A stretch of 9,386 bases of DNA, taken from Candidatus Moraniibacteriota bacterium (lineage in GTDB: Bacteria > Patescibacteriota > Minisyncoccia > Moranbacterales > GCA-2747515). Under the pieces are notes generated by a model. That model was not told the DNA's origin, ran no database searches, and worked only from the letters and a program-made list of their open reading frames with translations. The position numbers and the translations under genes were made by a program. Shown piece after piece: positions 6,900 through 9,386 of the stretch (position 1 is its first letter; the number at the start of each line of letters is the position of its first letter). The stretch spans positions 1-9,386 of the forward strand of contig JALVPE010000095.1 in NCBI GenBank assembly GCA_027031945.1. Reading direction: 5' to 3'.

Positions 6900-6919
6900 T
6901 AGCAACCAGGTCGCTGGGC
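6900..6919. repeat. Diverged copy of the 3383-3418 palindrome half-site
   Basis: The reverse complement of 6900-6919 matches 3400-3419 at 17 of 20 positions, with three transitions, sharing AGCGACCTGGT. Only one arm is present here. It lies just beyond the left end of the cassette-like array and may mark where array and older chromosome meet. Confidence 0.5.
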
Positions 6920-6948
6920 TACTTGTTGTCCGCAAAAGCATAGAGAGC

Positions 6949-7001
6949 TGGATATGGGAGAGCGAAGTGCAAGGAGTGAACCTCATATACTGTGTTAGGC
7001 G
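6949..7001 (-). other. attC-like site (gamma), left end of array, possibly degenerate
   Basis: Read on the minus strand it opens with CGCCTAAC (7001-6994). GCCTAAC is an exact match to the integron R'' consensus RYYYAAC, followed by the module ACAGTATATGAGG shared in form with the other two sites (TAACA..G..TAT..G). An imperfect L-box partner is found at about 6949-6961 (CTGGATATGGGAG), with a CGAAGTG loop motif at 6963-6969 between them. No clear GTT core follows on the far side, so the 3' end of the site is undefined and may have decayed. Confidence 0.5.
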
Positions 7002-7045
7002 AGCCGAACGAAATGAAGTGTAATGAGAGTGCAACGTGCCTTTAG

Positions 7046-7260
7046 CATATTTTCAAGTCTCTTTTATTATTTGTTCGAGTGAAAAATTTTCGTTTTGGGA
7101 GAAGGGCAGAGGGGATTAAGGGGTAAATGCCCGTAGTCCAAAACTCCTTATTCTTTATTTTTTGTGAAGGTACGAAACAAAAAATATCTACTTTCCCCCT
7201 CAATAAAATGAAGAAAATTTTTCACTCGTTCCTTATTTTAAAAAGAGACTTGGAAATATG
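7046..7260. repeat. Large interrupted inverted repeat filling a gene-less unit
   Basis: An outer 20-bp stem (7046-7065 with 7241-7260, one G-U pair) and an inner perfect 16-bp stem (7076-7091 with 7213-7228) are separated by a 10- to 12-nt internal loop. The 121-nt centre contains a nested 9-bp hairpin (7157-7165 with 7177-7185). The arrangement is MITE-like. No ORF inside is credible: those crossing it run through the stems and look like nothing known. It lies wholly inside the unit bounded by TTAGGCGA and TCGCCTAA. Confidence 0.75.
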
Positions 7261-7268
7261 TCGCCTAA

Positions 7269-7433
7269 TGCACGGCGTTTATGCAACGTTTTCATTTTAT
7301 CAAAAGTTTTACTTTTGGAAAAATGAAAATGTAGCGAAGCGGTGTATAAACGACAGTTGTGCGAAGCTTCGCTTCGTACGACTGGCGGTACGCCGTGCAT
7401 TGTGCAAAATGAACGAAGTGAAATTTTGCACAA
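7269..7433 (-). mobile_element. Gene-less cassette-like unit (unit 3) made of hairpins
   Basis: On the minus strand the unit starts TTGTGCAAAAT (7433-7423) and soon reaches its complement ATTTTGCACAA (7410-7400), an 11-nt private pair. The remainder is an attC-like fold. Outer stem: 7267-7278 with 7390-7401, 12 bp perfect. A long hairpin lies at 7289-7307 with 7311-7329 (17 Watson-Crick pairs, one G-U, one mismatch). A third hairpin at 7354-7384 pairs two 14-nt arms around TTC. No room for a gene remains. Two overlapping short ORFs across this stretch follow the hairpin arms and are rejected. Confidence 0.55.
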
Positions 7434-7626
7434 CGTTTCTGTGTATCTGAAGTTTTCATCCCAACTAAACAGAATAAACTTTAATTATCAAACAATACTT
7501 AATATTTTAAACTCCACCCAAATCCTCATCAAACTAAGGGATGAAAATTTGGGCGGAGGAAAATTGGCGCTCCATGTGGATTTAATTGACGCCAATTTTC
7601 CGTAGTCAGATACACGCTGTTATGTG
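7428..7626 (-). other. attC-like site (beta) downstream of the 186-residue gene
   Basis: Minus reading: R''-like ACATAAC (7625-7619), spacer AGC, then the L-box arm GTGTATCTGA (7615-7606). It pairs perfectly over 10 bp with TCAGATACAC (7450-7441), which is followed by a 6-nt spacer and core GTTGTGC (7434-7428). The R boxes pair at six of seven positions including one G-U. The interior folds into further hairpins: 7512-7530 with 7540-7558 (16 of 19), and a perfect 12-bp stem 7558-7569 with 7590-7601. The two-box layout, with an unpaired asymmetric spacer between R and L boxes, is that of integron attC sites. At 199 nt it is long for one. Confidence 0.55.
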
Positions 7627-7674
7627 ATGTATTCAGAAATTTCTTTTCCTTATTATTTTTTTTGGCAATTTATT

Positions 7675-8235
7675 TTACTTCTCCATTTTTTCTAGCATTT
7701 CATTAAAAACATCTTGTGGATAATGTTTTTCCCATTTTTCCTTAAAATTATGTATGCCGGCAATAATAGATTTTTCTATAGCTTTTTTTATTTTTGGAGG
7801 ATAATTTGAATTCTCCAACTTCGCCCTCCAATGCTCTACCGGAAAAAAAATAACTTCGCGATCATATTCTCCAACAAAAGCCTCTTTTCCTTCGGGGGGC
7901 ATATCGTCGTTTATATAGGCGTTAACAAATTCATCTGATTCTCCCCATTCTTTAAATTTAAAATGCTCGGTAGGGCTTTCAGATGATTTTTCTCCAACGG
8001 ACCAATACTCAAATCCTTTTCTATACAAATCCGTCCCATGCGCTGTGTTAAATATTCTAAAAACGTTACCTTCGCCGTCTCTAAATTCAACTGTTCCTGG
8101 ATAAATACCGTCGCGCATTTCAATTTTGCTTTCTTTTTGCGGATCTTTATTTTCTTGATACTCTGATAAACCTTCTTCTATTTCTTTGGTATATTCTTGT
8201 TTTGGTGTCGGAACACCTATTTTTTCTTGATTCAT
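7675..8235 (-). CDS. Hypothetical protein of cassette-like unit 2
   Basis: I do not recognise this 186-residue protein. It has no signal peptide or membrane span and is rich in charged residues, especially Glu and Lys. The N-terminal 35 residues look disordered. A probable compact domain follows (about 40-186) with aromatic-rich segments such as RKGFEYWSVGEKS, VIFFPVEHWRAKLE and NFKEKWEKHYPQDVF. No metal- or nucleotide-binding motif is obvious. Its codons look more GC-rich than those of yraN or dksA. It is the only gene of its unit, has its own promoter, no Shine-Dalgarno sequence, and is followed by an attC-like site 48 nt after the stop. Single small orphan genes of this kind are typical integron cassette cargo. 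Confidence 0.75.
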   Translation of the reverse strand: MNQEKIGVPTPKQEYTKEIEEGLSEYQENKDPQKESKIEMRDGIYPGTVEFRDGEGNVFRIFNTAHGTDLYRKGFEYWSVGEKSSESPTEHFKFKEWGESDEFVNAYINDDMPPEGKEAFVGEYDREVIFFPVEHWRAKLENSNYPPKIKKAIEKSIIAGIHNFKEKWEKHYPQDVFNEMLEKMEK

Positions 8236-8274
8236 AGTTTTGTTTGTTAAATTAATTAATAATACTTTATCTAA

Positions 8275-8303
8275 ATTATATCACAAGTTATGTTCGACCT
8301 GAA
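8275..8303 (-). promoter_or_regulatory. Promoter inside cassette-like unit 2
   Basis: On the minus strand a perfect -10 TATAAT (8275-8280) is preceded by TGA, giving an extended -10 (TGnTATAAT). A weak -35 TTCAGG (8298-8303) lies 17 nt upstream. The predicted start near 8268 leaves a leader of about 33 nt before the ATG at 8235. Confidence 0.7.
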
Positions 8304-8353
8304 ATAAATTGCCAAAAAAATCTAAAAAATAATAAAGAAATGTCTGGCTATTT

Positions 8354-8498
8354 CACATAATGCACGGCGTTTATACAACGTTTGGGATATACGAAGTTTT
8401 TCTGGAACGAAGTGAAAGAAAAATTTGAGAGAGGAAGTTTTGCCTTCCTTGTTTTATTATAGTGCGAAATTTCTAAACCGGATATGCCGTGTTATATG
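8354..8498 (-). other. attC-like site (alpha) downstream of the 218-residue lipoprotein gene
   Basis: On the minus strand it starts CATATAAC (8498-8491), 14 nt past the gene's stop, and ends GCCGTGCATTATGTG (8368-8354). The ends pair over 12 bp with a 2-nt CA/TG bulge and one mismatch (8354-8368 with 8486-8498). Inside are a GAAC-CGAAGTG loop motif (8405-8414) and a small hairpin AGGAAG/CTTCCT (8432-8449). Length of 145 nt, R''-type AAC box, bulged paired ends and position directly after a stop codon all fit an integron attC. An alternative core, GTTGTAT (8379-8373), lies just inside the 3' end. Confidence 0.6.
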
Positions 8499-8512
8499 AT
8501 GTTGTGATGATT

Positions 8513-9169
8513 TTATTCAATAATTTCAAATTCCTTGAATAGGCTGTCAGCTGCGTTTACTTGTGTATCATCTTCCATGGTGATCCATATATCAATTTTA
8601 GTATTGTCAATAAATGTTGTGTACTCTCTAATTACGCAGCTGTCGCCGGTACATCTGGAATTTGAAACAAAGTAATTACGATCGCCAAATTTTTTTAATT
8701 TGTACTTTCCATAATCATTACCACTATTGAAGGCATTTTTTTGGCCATTATATCTTTCTGAGTCGGGATAATCACCGAAAAAACAAGGAGTGTCAACGCC
8801 ACAGTTAGCAGTAAACTGTTCGATTGATTCCGCATTAAAGAATTGAATTTCTTGGAATGTTGGTAATGGAGATTTATAGCTGAAGTCGTAGGAAGCAAAG
8901 GAACCTCTGCGATTTGTCTCATGATTTTTTGTAACAGTATATTCGTCAGGAAAGACTATTTTGATGCCGACTTCTGATATTAAAAATCCACTATCTGTTT
9001 TTTCGGTGATCTCAGTAGGTTCGCTGTCTTCTTTTTTCTCTTGTACGGTGTTTGTAGGTTGATCTTTTTCAGCTTGATTAGGTTCCTGAATCGTTGGTTG
9101 ATTGTTGGTTGTACATCCGACCAAAAAAAATGCCGAAATGATAGCTGTTAGAAGAATTGTTTTTTTCAT
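8513..9169 (-). CDS. Lipoprotein of cassette-like unit 1, function unknown
   Basis: The 218-residue protein has a short signal peptide and lipobox FLVGC, giving lipidated C19. A low-complexity Thr/Glu/Lys/Gln linker (20-60) would span the cell envelope. A globular domain follows (about 62-218) with two close cysteine pairs, NCGVDTPC and RCTGDSC, that could form disulphides. It closes with a strand-rich segment (CVIREYTTFI...IDIWITMEDD) and a C-terminal LFKEFEI. I do not recognise the family. It would be matured by LspA and anchored to the outer face of the membrane. It is the sole gene in its unit, has its own TATAAT box and no Shine-Dalgarno sequence, and runs straight into an attC-like site, 14 nt after the stop. 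Confidence 0.8.
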   Translation of the reverse strand: MKKTILLTAIISAFFLVGCTTNNQPTIQEPNQAEKDQPTNTVQEKKEDSEPTEITEKTDSGFLISEVGIKIVFPDEYTVTKNHETNRRGSFASYDFSYKSPLPTFQEIQFFNAESIEQFTANCGVDTPCFFGDYPDSERYNGQKNAFNSGNDYGKYKLKKFGDRNYFVSNSRCTGDSCVIREYTTFIDNTKIDIWITMEDDTQVNAADSLFKEFEIIE

Positions 9170-9208
9170 AGTGTTGTTATTAAAGAATTAAAAAATTTGG
9201 TTGGTTGT

Positions 9209-9214
9209 ATTATA
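9209..9214 (-). promoter_or_regulatory. -10 box inside cassette-like unit 1
   Basis: A perfect TATAAT on the minus strand lies 40 nt upstream of the lipoprotein ATG, exactly the distance seen for the TATAAT of unit 2. No good -35 is found at 16-18 nt; the best hexamers there fall on the unit's own TTATATGAAA end. Expression may depend partly on an upstream promoter. Confidence 0.5.
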
Positions 9215-9233
9215 GTAAAAATCAGCACAATTT

Positions 9234-9285
9234 CATATAACTGGTTTTTATGCGAAGTGAATTTCGTGATAAAAACTAAATATTG
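9234..9285 (-). other. Short attC- or attI-like site (epsilon) at the head of the array
   Basis: On the minus strand a hairpin (GTTTTTAT 9244-9251 with ATAAAAAC 9269-9276, plus an inner CGAA/TTCG stem) is followed by CCAG and the core GTTATAT (9241-9235). The core matches GTTRRRY at six of seven positions. The loop carries the CGAAGTG motif seen in the other sites. R''-type pairing on the far side is poor, so it could be a short attC or the array's primary attachment site. The -35 of the divergent promoter overlaps its right edge. Confidence 0.45.
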
Positions 9286-9310
9286 ACAAAATGCGAATAA
9301 TTGATAGAAT
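9283..9310 (+). promoter_or_regulatory. Promoter reading out of the window on the plus strand
   Basis: A consensus -35 TTGACA (9283-9288), a 16-nt spacer and a -10 TAGAAT (9305-9310) predict a start near 9317. This gives a leader of about 39 nt before the ATG at 9356. It is divergent from the cassette genes. Confidence 0.7.
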
Positions 9311-9355
9311 GTTAAGTAAATTTAAATTATTCTTTTTTGTCTAACTTTATTATAT

Positions 9356-9386
9356 ATGAAAAATCTTATTTTGCAAACGGAAAATT
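9356..9386 (+). CDS. 5' end of a truncated plus-strand gene
   Basis: An ATG at 9356 opens a frame of ten codons to the window edge, reading MKNLILQTEN. A good promoter lies upstream. There is no Shine-Dalgarno sequence. The fragment is too short to identify. A short MKNL-type helix is compatible with the start of many proteins, tyrosine recombinases among them. Position suggests a candidate: in integrons the integrase gene is divergent from the cassettes and next to the first attachment site. That is context only, not evidence from the protein itself. Confidence 0.5.
   Translation, partial: MKNLILQTEN

Larger units (their letters stand above)
7434..8360 (-). mobile_element. Cassette-like unit 2 (927 bp, one gene)
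   Basis: On the minus strand the unit runs from TTATGTGA (8360-8353) to the G at 7434 and holds one promoter, one gene (8235-7675) and one attC-like site. Its first eight bases are the exact complement of TCACATAA (7627-7620) at the opening of its own attC-like site. They differ from those of the units on either side. That is the signature left by insertion of a circular cassette at a G/TT junction. Confidence 0.55.
8361..9240 (-). mobile_element. Cassette-like unit 1 (880 bp, one gene)
   Basis: On the minus strand the unit starts immediately after G (9241) with TTATATGA (9240-9233). It contains one promoter and one gene, and its attC-like site opens with the exact complement TCATATAA (8499-8492). 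The left boundary is A/TT (8361/8360) rather than the canonical G/TT. It is the unit nearest the divergent promoter at the window's right edge. Confidence 0.55.

Noticed and set aside
7127..7605. Plus- and minus-strand ORFs (7127-7450, 7233-7433, 7342-7605)
   Set aside because: They run through the arms of hairpins, overlap one another on both strands, lack promoters and show no recognisable protein features; they are by-products of the repeat structure.
7269..9241. Plus-strand orientation of the attC-like sites
   Set aside because: The sites are nearly symmetrical and GTT cores exist on both strands (6994, 7619 and 8491 on plus). Minus is preferred because both genes then precede their sites, as in ordinary cassettes, but this is not proved.
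6900..9290. CRISPR array
   Set aside because: The repeated motifs are imperfect, irregularly spaced by hundreds of bases and separated by genes; there are no regular spacers.
1..9386. UGA recoding as in Gracilibacteria or Absconditabacteria
   Set aside because: All conserved genes translate at full length with the standard code, and the conserved genes I checked end in TAA or TAG without in-frame TGA codons.

Overview
The window is an AT-rich stretch of bacterial chromosome read with the standard genetic code. Dense short genes, almost no Shine-Dalgarno sequences, a TrmB-type regulator, a DksA-like protein without its zinc cysteines and a Cys-rich surface lipoprotein together suggest a Candidate Phyla Radiation (Patescibacteria)-like genome. 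That placement is an inference from gene content, not from a phylogenetic marker.

Left part (1-5008): conserved genes. A queuosine-precursor-transporter-type membrane protein (102-806, minus) is divergent from a TrmB-family regulator (1040-1789, plus), with a strong promoter and a 45-nt dyad between them. Then come yraN (1897-2298), a tight dksA-like/lspA pair (2588-3373) and the AAA+ ATPase comM/yifB (3488-5008). The spaces between these genes hold a REPIN/MITE-like 152-bp element (2331-2482) and a perfect 36-bp palindrome (3383-3418).

Middle (5052-6590, minus): a 512-residue lipoprotein with an EF-hand-like loop and 24 cysteines in a repeat-rich C-terminal half. It converges on comM. LspA would be the signal peptidase that matures this and the second lipoprotein.

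Right part (about 6900-9241): this looks like an integron-type cassette array. Four units follow one another in minus orientation. Two carry one promoter-bearing gene each (an orphan 186-residue protein and a 218-residue lipoprotein); two carry no convincing gene. Each unit begins and ends with its own private complementary sequence (TTATATGA, TTATGTGA, TTGTGCAAAAT or TTAGGCGA), as expected when a circular cassette with an attC-like site is inserted by site-specific recombination. The sites fold into long imperfect hairpins and share an L-box-like module and a CGAAGTG loop motif. At the right edge a well-formed divergent promoter leads into a plus-strand ORF cut off by the window (9356 onward); if the array is a complete integron, that is where its integrase would be expected. 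No integrase is visible here, so from this window alone the array is a cluster of attC-like sites.
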